NCBI RefSeq assembly: GCF_910589235.1
Contig: NC_060964.1
Span: 5,316,492-5,380,491 of the forward strand
Direction of reading: 5' to 3'
DNA length: 64,000 bases
DNA from: Vespa crabro
Lineage: Eukaryota > Arthropoda > Insecta > Hymenoptera > Vespidae
Position numbers and translations under genes: made by a program. The stretch's first letter is position 1; each line of letters begins with the position of its first letter. Under the pieces are notes generated by a model. The model had not been told where the DNA came from. It did not search any database and saw only the letters and a list, made by a program, of their open reading frames with translations. Positions 1 through 11,659 of the stretch are shown here, piece by piece.

Positions 1-1228
1 GAGCTCTGAAGGATCTACGAGCTCGTCTGACGTACAAATAAATAATGAACTAATGATAAAATAAACGATTGTTACCACTATCAATCGGATATATTTTTGG
101 ATGAGAAATTTTTGAATAATCGATGCAACCTATAAACGATGTGGAAAATTGATTTTGCATGAGTTAGAAAGCTTAGCATTCCATTTTTATAAAATTTATG
201 GGGACAATTTTCTGAAATACGTTTATGAATAATTGCTGCTAATTGTACGTATTATAAATTTTTATATAATACATACATTCATTTTTATTAAACGTCTTGG
301 AACTTGCGTTATTTCGCTTAATTATCCGTGTTTATAATGATTTCCGGGTAACTCGACCGTTTTCGAATCGCGGAAGAAGAAATAAAAAATACTGAAGAAA
401 GAGAGGGAGAAAGGGAGGGAGAAATTCCTACCCTGTTGGTAACAAAGCTTGCAGGGATGTGTTCCCCTCGGGTTACAAGACTCGCTTAATGCTTTAACAA
501 GGTACGTGTTTAAACCGTCTCGGTTTCGCTTGAATCGAATTGCCACGAACGGAAATGGCCTAGGGAATGAGTATCGTTATTAATTACTTTCACGAGAATA
601 ACTGCCTTCCCTTTTTCGACGTCGTACTCTGACTAACACGTTATCGCCATTATCTACGCTATGACGTTTCGTTCTATGCATTCTAGATCGTCAATGGAAC
701 GTAGAGATTTCAGTTCGGAAACGGCATTATCGTATCTCGTTGATGGCTCGTAAACGCACGAGATTCGAGCCATGAGTGGTTTTCTTCGACGATTTATACG
801 ATCGAGAATCGAAGAAATAGCACAGGATATAGACGGGTTTTGCTATCTCTCTTTGTGTTTACCCTCTACACTTCTTCTCTTCTCGAGTGCTTTCACGGAT
901 ACCGAAGAGTCGAGCGCGACTTGAATCGTCGTACCTATTTCCGGTGCATCTTCGCGTCTACGAGAAAGACAATTTTTCCATTTTCCTCGTAGCAATCAAA
1001 GATCTACGATCCTCGTCGATGTTCGATCTTATACTCGCACAGTCCCAACTGCAACGTTGGACTCCGGCAATGCGCGATTGTCGGTGATTTCGCGAGGACA
1101 ATCGCACTTTCTTCGTTTCCGTTATCGCGAGTTCGTTCTTCTATTTCTCGATAGATATTACTTTGTCGATTGGAGCGCCGCCATCATTTATCTGAAGAAT
1201 TTCAAGTACGAAGGACGATTCGCGAAGA
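1..1228. other. Non-coding, A+T-rich segment with a complex centre
   Basis: No gene seen. The first 550 bases are A+T-rich. From about 560 to 1190 the DNA is more complex and rich in CGA/TCG words. It contains two interleaved perfect inverted repeats at 734-773, listed separately. Open frames here have no family resemblance. Confidence 0.7.
734..773. repeat. Interleaved inverted repeats (pseudoknot-like order)
   Basis: ATCTCGT at 734-740 is perfectly complementary to ACGAGAT at 758-764. ATGGCTCG at 743-750 is perfectly complementary to CGAGCCAT at 766-773. The arms occur in the order A, B, A', B', which in RNA is the order of an H-type pseudoknot. In DNA it could simply be overlapping palindromic binding sites. 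There is no evidence of transcription. Confidence 0.6.
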
Positions 1229-1294
1229 TTTTTTTCTTTTTTCCTTTTTTTTTTCCTTTCTATCCATCGCTTTCCCTTTTTTTTTTTTTTTTTT
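1229..1294. repeat. T-rich tract
   Basis: Pyrimidine tract made mostly of T, including T18 at 1277-1294. It causes Phe-rich chance frames on the + strand. Confidence 0.95.
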
Positions 1295-1765
1295 CGTTGC
1301 ATCGAATTGCTTTTTCAATTTTCCTATTGGTATATCCGATTGCTTTAGCGAAAGAAGAATGTACCTTTCTTGAACGACGACCCCTTCAAATCAAGAAAGG
1401 GAAACGAGCAAAATATCGAAAGGGGAAGAAGGCAGGCGAGTAAGGCGAATCGATAATCGAGATTGTCATCCTCGACGGTTCACTTTGTGTCGTAGACAGT
1501 ACGGCGGTAGAATAAAGAAAGAGAAAGAGAACCTGTCTTCTCTTCGAAGCGAAGTCTTATTCACGCTTGATCGCGTATCGCTGGCTGGCACAAATATACG
1601 ATCGCGCGAAACTATGTTCCATGGTTCGTCGAGCAATTGATTATGACGTACAGAATGAATACACTTCGCGGTGGATTCGAATTTTTCTTTCGATTCAAGT
1701 AATCCCATTGATTCATTCTGTCCGCTATTTGTCTCTCGAAATTTTATCGCAATAAAATAGATAAG

Positions 1766-1860
1766 TTTTTTTTTTTTTTTTTTTATTTTTTATTTTTTAT
1801 TTTCATTTTAATTCCTTTGACGTCGAGTCTTTTCGGTTTGAAAAAAAAAAAAAAACAAAC
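1766..1860. repeat. Poly-T then poly-A pair
   Basis: T19 at 1766-1784 followed by ATTTTTT units to 1800, then A15 at 1841-1855 and AAAC units. Facing T and A tracts about 60 bases apart could fold back on each other. I see no terminal repeats or reading frame of a transposon. Confidence 0.9.
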
Positions 1861-4232
1861 AAAAACGTACAATACAAAAATCGACATATCAAATAGCATA
1901 CTTCTCGAATATTTATTTAACTGCGAAACGAATAAAACGAGTAAATTATTCCGCGAACGATCGGCATCCCGTTGATCTAAATTCTCCGCTCCTTATACGT
2001 GGCTCGTCCGAAATTCGATTCGTCGACGCCCGGCTTTTAACGCGACCCCGTACGGTTCGAAACAAGCCAGAGAACGACTTTTTCACTCGGTTCTGACCTC
2101 ACGAGACGGTACACTCTTTATTCCGAGCGTGTATCGGACCTCTGGATCACGCGAATTAATTACCCACTTTAAATCGTCATTTATCGCGCAAAACGTTAAA
2201 GTCATGTGCTTAGAAAGGCTTCGAGGGAACGATTATAAATTTCGTCGAGAGGGACCTTTCTTTTCCTGAGTTATATACGACAACTCTTATAGTATCTGAA
2301 AAAAAAGAAAAAAAAAAAAAAAAAAGAAAAAAAGAAAAGAAAAGGAAAGGAAAAGGAAGAAACATAAACAATTCCTACGATAAAACATATTACGCGATAT
2401 GTTTACGTGTAAGATAAAAATCCGACTATGAGCTACGTGCTCGTATAAATTAAAAATGAATTAAATATTATTAGATAAGTTTGATTACACTTTAATAATA
2501 TTCACGGATATCGATCCGTTACGAAGATTCTATAAATTCTCTTCTCCTTCGTGTCTCCACCCACGCAAATGCATTAGGGTGCATATATAAGGTGATTCGC
2601 GTCCTATTGACTCATGATCGCATAATAGCATAGTGCATACGTCGCGTGTTCCCAGTAAGCATTAATATCAGAGCGTCTTAGTATAATCTATACGTCAAAG
2701 CCGATACGCTGGTACTGCAACGGACGTTCGGTCAATCCTATTGTTTTCGCTTCGGTCCATCACTTCCTCCTTCTCCTTGCTGCTCTCGTTAGGAACGATT
2801 AATCGAGTGTCCTAATGCATTTCTGAGATCTAAGACAAAAGGGACATCGCATGTGACATCATGAAAATTGCAATATCCGCAAAATTGTGATCCCATTCAA
2901 AGGCTCTTGTTGCATTTATCACGTGACTTGTTAAATGAAGGAAATGATAAAAACGATGGAGCAAACGATAAACGGGGGGCCCCGGAAAACAAGTTTTTCA
3001 CGCCTTCTACAGTTTTAAACCTCTTTCAATCGGTGACCCTTCTCTTTATGCGACTTTTATTGCTAATACAATCCACCAGACAGATCGAGGAATAAAGAAG
3101 AAATAAATGGTAATAAGAGAGAAAGAGAAGGATACTAAAGTTTCTACATTGTTAAAGAAATAAAAAGAGGAATAACGGACTGTCTTTCTCTTATTCATCA
3201 CAAGATGATCGCTATTTACAACAAAGCATTTGCGAAAGGACGAAGGTGAAGAAAGAGGGTGCAAAGATATATCTAAGAGACGCGATGGTAGTTTTATGCA
3301 AGGACCGATCGTTAATCAATCACTTGGTAGCTACCATGATCTACCTTCTCCAACTCTTAAGCGGCCGACCGGAAAGGGTGAGAGTGATCAAAAGAGAAAA
3401 TACGAAGCAACAACGATAAATATCGTTTTTGTTGTGGTCCTTGGAACGACGTCCTGTCAGCTTGCCTCTGGAATCGCTTCCAAGTACCGCGCAACGATAA
3501 AAACCTTACGTGTCATCGTCACGAATCCCTTTAAAGCCTCCTCTTTCACCCTTCCTGAAATTTTATTCTTTTCTCTCATTTCCTATCCCATACTATTTTC
3601 TTCTGTTTTCTTTTCTTTTCTAAAGAAAAAAAAAAAAAAGAAAAAAAAAAAACAAGCAAAAATAAAAATAAAAGCGAACAAACCACTCGCAATCACGAAA
3701 GCTACAAAAATATACCCATTTCATTAGGTATGAATAGAAGTTCGAGAATGGTTAATCGATACATTAGCTAATCGTAAACCATTGGCTTCTCGTTTCCCCA
3801 AAGCTCTACGATTTCAGCGTGAGATAAGCGACTACCAGAATTGCCGTAATCGTGTTTCTCCCTAAAACGAAACCTTTTCTCTCCCTCTCTTCAATAGTTA
3901 ATCTCGTACGATCGTTCTAATTACGGTTGTTCGCGGCTTGGAGAGCAGTCAGCGAATACGAGGACTATTTCGATACGAGAATCAAGTGACCTATAGATCA
4001 GTCAATTATAGATAGATGTTAATTACCATTGGTTAATCGTCTATTTCGCGATACTTCATAAGTTTCTAATCTGTCGTTTCTGTCGCTTACTCTTTCTCAC
4101 GAAAGAGGAGACATTATCTCATTGAATCTTTTTGTTTAAACGAAATGAAAAGGTGAACGAATGTATTTTAATCTCTGTAATAACGTTATAATGCTATTAT
4201 AAAGCTATGTATGTATATTTGTGTGCGCATGT

Positions 4233-4235
<3 letters not shown>
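1861..4235. other. Non-coding segment with one complex island
   Basis: 1930-2250 and 2540-2760 are non-repetitive, CpG-containing stretches. The second includes a TATATAAG word at 2584 and an AP-1-type TGACTCA about 25 bases on. 2299-2360 and 3622-3652 are A-rich tracts. 3730-4140 is complex A+T-rich DNA with homeodomain-like TTAATTACC words. No gene identified. Confidence 0.6.

Positions 4236-4276
<41 letters not shown>
4236..4276. repeat. (GA)n microsatellite
   Basis: About 20 uninterrupted GA units, followed by AGAAGACGACGA. A shorter (GA)9 lies at 4441-4458. Confidence 0.97.
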
Positions 4277-4279
<3 letters not shown>

Positions 4280-5768
4280 AGACGACGAACTGGCGTGAAC
4301 GCGATATCCTATCAACGTGAGCTTACTAACGTTGATATTAACTAAGCAAACCAACGAATAGAGTTATAGTCCTAACATAGAGTTGTGTCTACGCCTGTGT
4401 TCTACGTATATGTTAGATATCTATGTGATATATACATATACAGAGAGAGAGAGAGAGGGAAAGAGAAAACACATAGAAGCACATTCATGTAAAGTTTACA
4501 CGGACGATGCGTACGATCGGTGTCGAAAGGTAAAGCGTTTAAGCTTGGTCTATTATACAATGTAATTACGCAAATGTTGTCTAGTTGACAAAATAAACTG
4601 TTTATCTGTTAACAATGCGTTCGATGGTAAACAATCGTATCCATTATACTTATTTCCGTTTTTACCCTTTTCTCGTTATAATTTCTTCGCTATAATAATA
4701 TGATCAGCTATCGATCATGAAATTTATTCGTGATCCAAGTCGAAGTGAAAGATAAGATGAGAAAATTGAGAAATATGAAATTTACGTCGGCGTAAGAATT
4801 TCTTTCCCTTTAAAATCGCTTTTAAAGGTCTGGATGTGGCGTCGATAAACTGTCGGGTGAGCTCTGTGTACCGTTCGACAGCACGAAAGGTAAGTACGTT
4901 TTATTGCGCGCTGTAGGCCATTGAACGACCGAATCCAATGGAGACGAACGATGCATGTGGATGGAATTTAAAAGGATTTTTATCACAGCGTGTATGAGCG
5001 TTATTGCAATGCGTTCGTTAATACGCTGCTGTTGCCAAAAAAAAAAAAGAAAAAAAAAAAAAGAAAAAAAAAGAAAAAAAAAGAAAAAAAAAGAAAAAAA
5101 AAAGAGAAAAACAACTTGAGATCGTTCATAACTTTATCTGCGATATCTCTGTAAAATAAAAAATTGTCTAATTTATCGACTGATTATTTCAAGAAATTTT
5201 ATAACGAACCATATATAAGGACAGAATAATTTTAATTTAAAAGATTTTTTTTTAATTTTTCTTTTCTTTTTTTTTTTTTTTTTCCTTTTTAACAGACAAC
5301 GAATCTGATATCATACATATATCTGACACATTTTTCATCGTGGGATATGTAAAAGCCGATTTTACTGGATATTCCGAGTTTGCTTTGAAAAGTGTCAATG
5401 TTCCAAGCCGTTATAGCCTTCCGGATCATAGAAGGTGATCGGTTTTGTAGGACTTGCAAATCATCGGTGGAAAATCTCCCGTTGGGGCTGTATTGCGCGG
5501 GCAATGTTAGCGACGATTCAAAAATTGTAAAAGGGAGAGAATGCCAGAGTATGGGCGGCGTGGATCCAGATTTTTTTCACGGGCGACCTTCCTAATTGGA
5601 AGGGACGGGAAGCAGCCGTTCATTAATTTGTTTATTGACAGAAGGATCGCGGATGATCCGACGCTTCCTGACCCTCCTTTCCCTTTTGCGTGAGCGTGGA
5701 ATTCAATCCGCAGCCCTAGGCAGGTCTCTTGTTAGGAATTAATCCTTTGCCCGGCCTACAATCCTACC

Positions 5769-5770
<2 letters not shown>
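4277..5770. other. Non-coding segment, complex islands at 4800-5040 and 5390-5760
   Basis: 4800-5040 is complex DNA holding a near-perfect splice donor word, AAAG|GTAAGT, at 4888-4889 (see findings). 5037-5110 is an A-rich tract with single G interruptions. 5390-5760 is non-repetitive and has CCTTCC-TAATT-GGAAGG (5587-5603), a 6-base stem, followed by forkhead-like TGTTTATT and Meis-like TGACAG words near 5630-5642. No gene identified. Confidence 0.6.
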
Positions 5771-5820
<50 letters not shown>

Positions 5821-5880
5821 TTCTCTCTCTGTCTGTCTCTCTGTCTGTCTCTCTGTCTGTCTCTCTGTCTCTCTTTCTCT
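5771..5880. repeat. Compound (CT)n / (CTGT)n microsatellite
   Basis: About 22 CT units (5771-5814) grading into repeated TCTGTCTG and TCTCTGTC variants. It produces Ser-Leu and Ser-Val-Cys chance frames. Confidence 0.97.
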
Positions 5881-5925
5881 TTACCCTCTCGCACCAAGCG
5901 TGTACCTATTGTACCACAGTAATGA

Positions 5926-5957
5926 GGTATTTTAATTGGTGGCTGTTATTATGTACG
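5926..5957. repeat. Dispersed direct repeat, copy 1 (homeodomain-like core)
   Basis: Starts with GGTATTTTAATTGGTGG, identical to copy 2 at 6248. Over 32 bases the two copies agree at about 28 positions, and the shared GTTATTAT is part of the match. The core TAATTGG resembles a homeodomain site. Confidence 0.75.
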
Positions 5958-6247
5958 ACAACCCTACTCGGCTTATACTTTCTCCCGATATCGCTTTTAT
6001 ATGAATATATACTTGATATATAAAACTATACGATAAATACGATGATTTACGATCGGTAAATCGAAGGATAACGTTAGAAGTCTCATCGGTGAACGTTAAG
6101 CGGCTCGAACTGATGAAGCCAAGAACGGATTGTTATTTACCAGCAACCCAGAACGCGAATCTTTCCAATAACGTTTTAGAAAGCGTACTTTTTTCACGTT
6201 CAGAAATCTTGTCGTCTATCCAATTGGATTGCAGCGTTCCGTAAGAA

Positions 6248-6279
6248 GGTATTTTAATTGGTGGTCGTTATTATATTCG
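6248..6279. repeat. Dispersed direct repeat, copy 2
   Basis: Second copy of the element at 5926, same orientation, 322 bases downstream. The flanks outside about 32 bases do not align clearly, so the shared block is short and sharply bounded. Confidence 0.75.
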
Positions 6280-7712
6280 GGCCAGGGCTGAATGCGTCCT
6301 CTCGATTCTCCCAAGCTTCTTCCTTTTCCCCTTGTTCTATCTTTTAAGGCGAGAACGGGCAAGAGCGGAAGATAAAGAAAAAGGGGAGGAGGGAGAAAAA
6401 AAGAGTGGAAGAGCAATAGGTCTTTTTCTCTCGGCAAGTTTCACCATAATACCCACAAACAAGAATATACAGCGACGAGAAAAGACACCACACCGATTCC
6501 AACGACGAGGAGGACAACTACGACGGTGACCGAGGGTCAACCAGATACCAAGCGAGCTCTGTGTTTCGAGTGCCTCGCGCCCGATTAATTGCACGCTGCC
6601 CACGATTTATCGGTCGGCCAAAGAACCTTGCTCGAACGGTATTTCACCGATCGTCCCTTTGCCATGGTAATTACTAGATATCGCTTACTAATTGCCTCGT
6701 GAAAGCTCGTATCTCGAGCGATTTTGGTTAGACCCTTTAAGCCGAGAATAGATATAAGATAGCTATCCCGATTGTCCAGATCAAGCAGGCCATATCACAT
6801 CTAGTCATAAGTAAAAATAAAAATGAAAATTTGTTTTACCCGGAAGCATCGTCAGGGAACATTCGTATTTTTAGGTTTAAGCAAATTCGCGGTTAATACT
6901 TTGTGAACCTTTTGCCCGACAAAGAAACATACATTTTTGGAGTCTAAAAGGGAGATAGACTTGATCTGTTTTGACGAGCAAAAGATAGAGGGATGGAGAA
7001 AGATAACCCGTTCGTTCTTTCCCCGCCTCGGTCCGTTTGTAAATAATGAAAGCCATCAAAGTATCCCGCAGACGGCTGGAACTTTTGAAAATGAAGTTCG
7101 GAAGCCACGGCGTAGGAGTGTGGCTAGAGGGACGCATATTTGAGTAGCCATTAACGGCTTTGGCTTGGTTGCTTGTCAGCCGATAAAAGTTTCTCTCTCT
7201 TTCTGCCTCTCTCTTTTACTCTCTCGCTTGCTTCTCCCACCCTTCCTGGCTATCGTCTAACTCGTCTTCTCTATCGCGCCTCACCGCTGCAAAATTTGCT
7301 ATCGTGGAACTCCGAATGGCGGACCTTGTCCTCGAATTCCTCGTGAATTCCTCTCATCGTCGAAAGTATCGTATATCCCTATCGGCAGCGAGTAACCCAG
7401 GCAAAATACGCTCGCGATTTTCTCATCTCTATGCAACAACGACAGAACCCTCGACGTTAATTACTTTTCGAACGGAACGTAAATCGGCCGATCGGTTTAT
7501 CCCGAAACGTATCAAAGTCCTTTGAAAATCAGAGCTTTCAAATATGACAATACTAATGAATCTAATAAATATAGTACAATAATAGTAATAAAATAATAAC
7601 ATTTGATGGTGAATTTGTACAAGTTCCACTTGGTTTATAAAATAAAATATCAACGATTTTTGAAATAATATTAATATATTATTACTTATAAAAGATAGAT
7701 AGATAAAGAGAA

Positions 7713-7715
<3 letters not shown>
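6280..7715. other. Non-coding segment
   Basis: Complex, CpG-containing DNA with homeodomain-like words (GATTAATTGC near 6582, GGTAATTACTAG near 6665, TACTAATTGCC near 6687). The rest, 6800-7700, is moderately A+T-rich with short pyrimidine stretches. No gene identified. Confidence 0.55.

Positions 7716-7749
<34 letters not shown>
7716..7749. repeat. (GA)n microsatellite
   Basis: About 17 GA units preceded by a short (GATA)n at 7691-7705. Confidence 0.96.
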
Positions 7750-7751
<2 letters not shown>

Positions 7752-8215
7752 CGTGTCCTTTTCGTAGCCCCATACAAAAAGGATTGGCGGGATATTAATA
7801 ATTATGAAATATTGGCTGCCCGTCACAGATCAGTCTATCCCTACTGTTCGTGTCCACGTATACGATCGACGCCCGTTCGAGCGCGCCGGAGATAAACGCG
7901 TTAAATTTATAACAAAGAGGAAAAAGGACATGGTCGATGCGTGCGGCGAGGACAGTAGGTATAATAAAATACATAATGGGAAAGATAGAGTTACGTTTGG
8001 TGTATTACCGATCGGTCGACCTTTAATGGAATATGACAGGTTTTAACGCCTAACCACCCAGATTGTGTCGACTGTATTTGAATTTTTTGCGTGTATATAT
8101 AGCTCCCGGTGACAAAAACAGTTCTCTTTTTTCCTCTCACCGCCTTTTATAGTCATATACCATCACAAAAAAATATAGACTCGTTGCATATCAAGAACGA
8201 TTAATGTCCATTCTC

Positions 8216-8264
<49 letters not shown>

Positions 8265-8631
8265 TATCGGGCACTTTGAAATTTTGTAGAAATATTTCTA
8301 TTATGTTCGGAATCATTTTTTTATGACTGACTTATGAAAATCTTTTAAGTCGTCTCGACGAAAGTTAGCACGGTATCTCTCAACTGGAACGTACATAGGT
8401 ATCTCGAAGATAATTAAATTTCTTTTTTTTTTTTTTAACGAGTTCAATTAAATTATCCACCTTTCAAAGACTGGCCTCGCTTAATACCAACAAGCGTTTT
8501 CAGAAATTATTTCGCAGAAAGCTCCGCCCTATTCGTGATGTTATCAATACAAATTAAAACAATCCAGACCGTCTGTATTTATAAAAATTAACAAAGGAAC
8601 TTTTTGAAGTTTCCATTACAATTCAATTTAC

Positions 8632-8652
8632 AATGGTACGCCGTGTACCATT
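8632..8652. repeat. Perfect 8-base inverted repeat, 5-base loop
   Basis: AATGGTAC at 8632-8639, loop GCCGT, then GTACCATT at 8645-8652. No T-run follows, and there is no gene beside it, so no terminator role is implied. Confidence 0.7.
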
Positions 8653-9270
8653 CTATGCTTTGCGAACTAGGCGAGTCTCGTATTATAAAAACGTCGGATA
8701 CGCTACAAATCAAATTAAAGTTCGATAATTAAAACTAGAGTTGCGCGAATGTAATCCGCTGATGAAATCCCAAAAAGTTTTACCATGTCCCATTCCATTT
8801 CAGTCCTGATTTTCAGACGCGTATTTCACTGACGTTCGCAACGAAGCGAACGAATTTTCCTTATGATAATAAATTACTTTTTGACAATGAGATAGAATTA
8901 TTTAAAAAAATGCGCCATGTTATCTAACGAAATAATTAATAACATTTAAGGTGATCGTTGTGATGTACAAATGTACGAGTTAAATTTAGGAGAGCTAACA
9001 AAATACGTGGTTACAATCAATTTTCGCTTTGAAATTGCAAAAAATAAACGGGCGTGTCCCGATAACGGTGGTGGTAGCTGCAAACGCGGAATATTGGTTT
9101 TCGATTTTATTTTCTTTCGACTTGGAAAATGCACCAATCTGCACGTCTGCACGATAGAAAGGTACGTTCGAACGTCGCGGCAGGTAAATTGGTTACGCCG
9201 AATCAACGTCCTCATCACGTGTCTGTGAACTTCTGCGAACGATATTATCGATAATCGACTTTCGTTATCT

Positions 9271-9300
9271 GCCGTTCGTTGCCGTTCGTTGCCGTTCTTC
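9271..9300. repeat. Three-copy decamer tandem repeat
   Basis: Three near-identical GCCGTTCGTT-type units in tandem, the third ending CTTC. A small minisatellite in otherwise complex DNA. Confidence 0.8.
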
Positions 9301-9977
9301 GACGTTTTGAAGACAGAAACGAGAAAACGGTACGCTTAGCGAAAATATCGCTGTGAAATTTGTTCGAACTACGAATAAAATACTTATAGCATTTTACGCA
9401 GAAATATTTTTCAAAGGAAAATTTCAATCCGACGTTAAAGGAAGCTTTGAAGGAAACTAAGCTTTTATAAAACACGCAAATAACTTCGCTGACGTGAAAC
9501 AAAAAGATTCAATGTGTGAATGAAAGCAATGACCGTCCAGAATAAATTTCTGAAAATTCTCTCGGCGTTGTCCGCGCGAGAGAAAAATTCTCTACCTCGC
9601 TCATATGTCAATTTAGCCTCAATGCTCCTGTTCAAACATATCGTTTTAGCTTTGCACTCTACAAACGTAATCGTTAGAATTAATTAATCCTTTGAACAAA
9701 TTCGTTTCTCTATATGTTCGTTTACGTTATATATTGCAGTTATTTACACTCCATAAAAATCATAAACGGTTTCTAATTTCTCATAGTAGCTGAAAAAAAA
9801 ATATCTTTTGAAATTTTATTGGAATACTGTAAGTTTTCACATCTATTGACATTCGACTGTTTGATAACGTATGTGCTCTGACTGTACGGTTTGTTTTGCG
9901 TGACGATTTTCCAACAACGTTGAGTGGTCATTCAGATTTTAATATCTTTTCGAAATGTTATACATATATGTTCGTTC

Positions 9978-9979
<2 letters not shown>

Positions 9980-10024
<45 letters not shown>
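9980..10024. repeat. (TA)n microsatellite
   Basis: More than 20 TA units. Confidence 0.97.
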
Positions 10025-10028
<4 letters not shown>

Positions 10029-10582
10029 TATAAGTAAATCTTTATAACGAGTTTTAATTAGCAGGATATCAAATAATAAAACTTTCACAAAAATTTCGAA
10101 TTTATATCGAAAAGGGTGAATATTCTTTTACTTATACATAGATACATGTATACAACATCCATTCTTTTTATATGAAATAACGTAGACGAAGTGAGAAACG
10201 AACTTTACAAAGAGTATATACGATTCCATCGAAGCGTTTCTATATTCATACACGTCAAATGTCACGTTCATTTCGGTTGTTTGCATGTGTGTTGTCAACC
10301 GAACAACAAACGAATTGGTGCTTTTACGAAGGTTTTTGTGTTTTTGCAATGCTCGCCTTTTCGGCCAATCGTGCAACAGAATTAAACGTCGAAATTTCTG
10401 TAGAATTGTCCATTTCTTTCTTCGCTTTATCACTCGTTTTCTACCGTACTAATTAACCTTTATTTAACCACTTTTACGTTAATTAATAAAATAATAGACT
10501 TGCATTAATGAACTTTAGATTTAGAATAAAGGACGTTAAAGGATGTTATATGATATATTTGTAATATGGTATATGGCTCGTA

Positions 10583-10583
<1 letters not shown>
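10025..10583. other. A+T-rich non-coding segment
   Basis: No recognisable gene. Overlapping open frames of about 64-101 codons on both strands at 10128-10456 share no family features and one is the antisense of another. Confidence 0.6.
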
Positions 10584-10627
<44 letters not shown>

Positions 10628-10629
10628 TA

Positions 10630-10661
<32 letters not shown>
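10584..10661. repeat. Compound (AT)n-(GT)n microsatellite
   Basis: (AT)n at 10584-10632 with a few C interruptions joins (TG)14 at 10634-10661. Alternating purine-pyrimidine DNA of this length can adopt Z-like structure, which is an inference. Confidence 0.96.
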
Positions 10662-10811
10662 CCTGCCACCCGTTTATATTCCGTTTTGTAATTATGTTAC
10701 ACATATTTCTGTATTATAGTTTATTTAAGCTTATGATTTTATTATTTTCTTGAGCACATCCTATAATGTAGAGAATGCATTTATATGAGAACAAAAATAA
10801 CAGAGAGCTAG

Positions 10812-10812
<1 letters not shown>

Positions 10813-10876
<64 letters not shown>
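10813..10876. repeat. (GA)n microsatellite, among the longest here
   Basis: About 31 uninterrupted GA units, then GGAGAGAAAGAG variants to 10920. Confidence 0.97.
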
Positions 10877-10883
<7 letters not shown>

Positions 10884-10920
10884 AAAGAGAGAAAAAAAGA
10901 AAGAGAGGAAGGAAGAGGGG

Positions 10921-11599
10921 AGTAAAAGATAAATTTAATAAATACGTAAATACATTTATTATTACGTTATCGTGTTCGATAAAACGCATAGATTACTGGC
11001 GCGCATATTAATTTCAATACACATAAATTATATTAACGGTGCATAAATTACGCGGTTCTAATATCATTAAAAATAGTTATTCGACAAAGCCATTAGGCGC
11101 TAGTCATCGATGGAGTTTATAATAATATTTGTTGAATAAAGAAGAAATATAAAAAAAAAAAATAATCTAATCAATTGAGATACGCGGATCAATAAAAATA
11201 ACTCGAAGATAGAAGTGGTTGGGATGTCTTCTCGTTGAATGGAGATCAACCCTGGCACAGATATTCCAATGGAATATTGGTTTCCGTATTTAGCGGCTAA
11301 CTGAGCTCGCCTGCGTAATTTAATCAGACACTCGTAGCTCCCTTTGACATCGATCGAAATTCACGATAACCGATATTAATTTCAGGATATAATTATATGT
11401 CCAATATCGTCCGCACGATGCGCATCGCGCGATCGCAAAAATCAAGTACGCTCGATCATTCGGTACGAACGTTGTAAAATCAATTGAAATTCGTATTCCT
11501 TTCACGTATATTTTTTTCCCATAGACATACGTATGACGGAATAAGAAAATAAGTATAGAATAAAATATAAAGTAAAATCACGTAAGGTCTCATGTCGTA

Positions 11600-11601
<2 letters not shown>
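10921..11601. other. A+T-rich non-coding segment
   Basis: No gene seen. 11025-11065 has the word CATAAATTA twice; 11230-11470 is more complex CpG-containing DNA. Confidence 0.6.

Positions 11602-11657
<56 letters not shown>
11602..11657. repeat. (TA)n microsatellite
   Basis: About 28 TA units. Confidence 0.97.

Positions 11658-11659
<2 letters not shown>

Larger units (their letters stand above)
7750..9979. other. Non-coding segment with a perfect hairpin and a decamer repeat
   Basis: Holds an ATG-initiated, non-repetitive 80-codon frame at 7804-8046 with no recognisable family, a (CT)n array at 8221-8257, a T-run at 8425-8436, the inverted repeat at 8632-8652 and the three-copy decamer at 9271-9300. 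The remainder is A+T-rich. No gene can be supported. Confidence 0.55.

Noticed and set aside
1766..1860. Facing poly-T and poly-A tracts considered as a foldback transposon
   Set aside because: No target-site duplication, terminal motif or coding remnant; low-complexity tracts explain it.
9271..9300. Short tandem decamers considered as a CRISPR or satellite start
   Set aside because: Three abutting 10-base units without spacers; the setting is eukaryotic.
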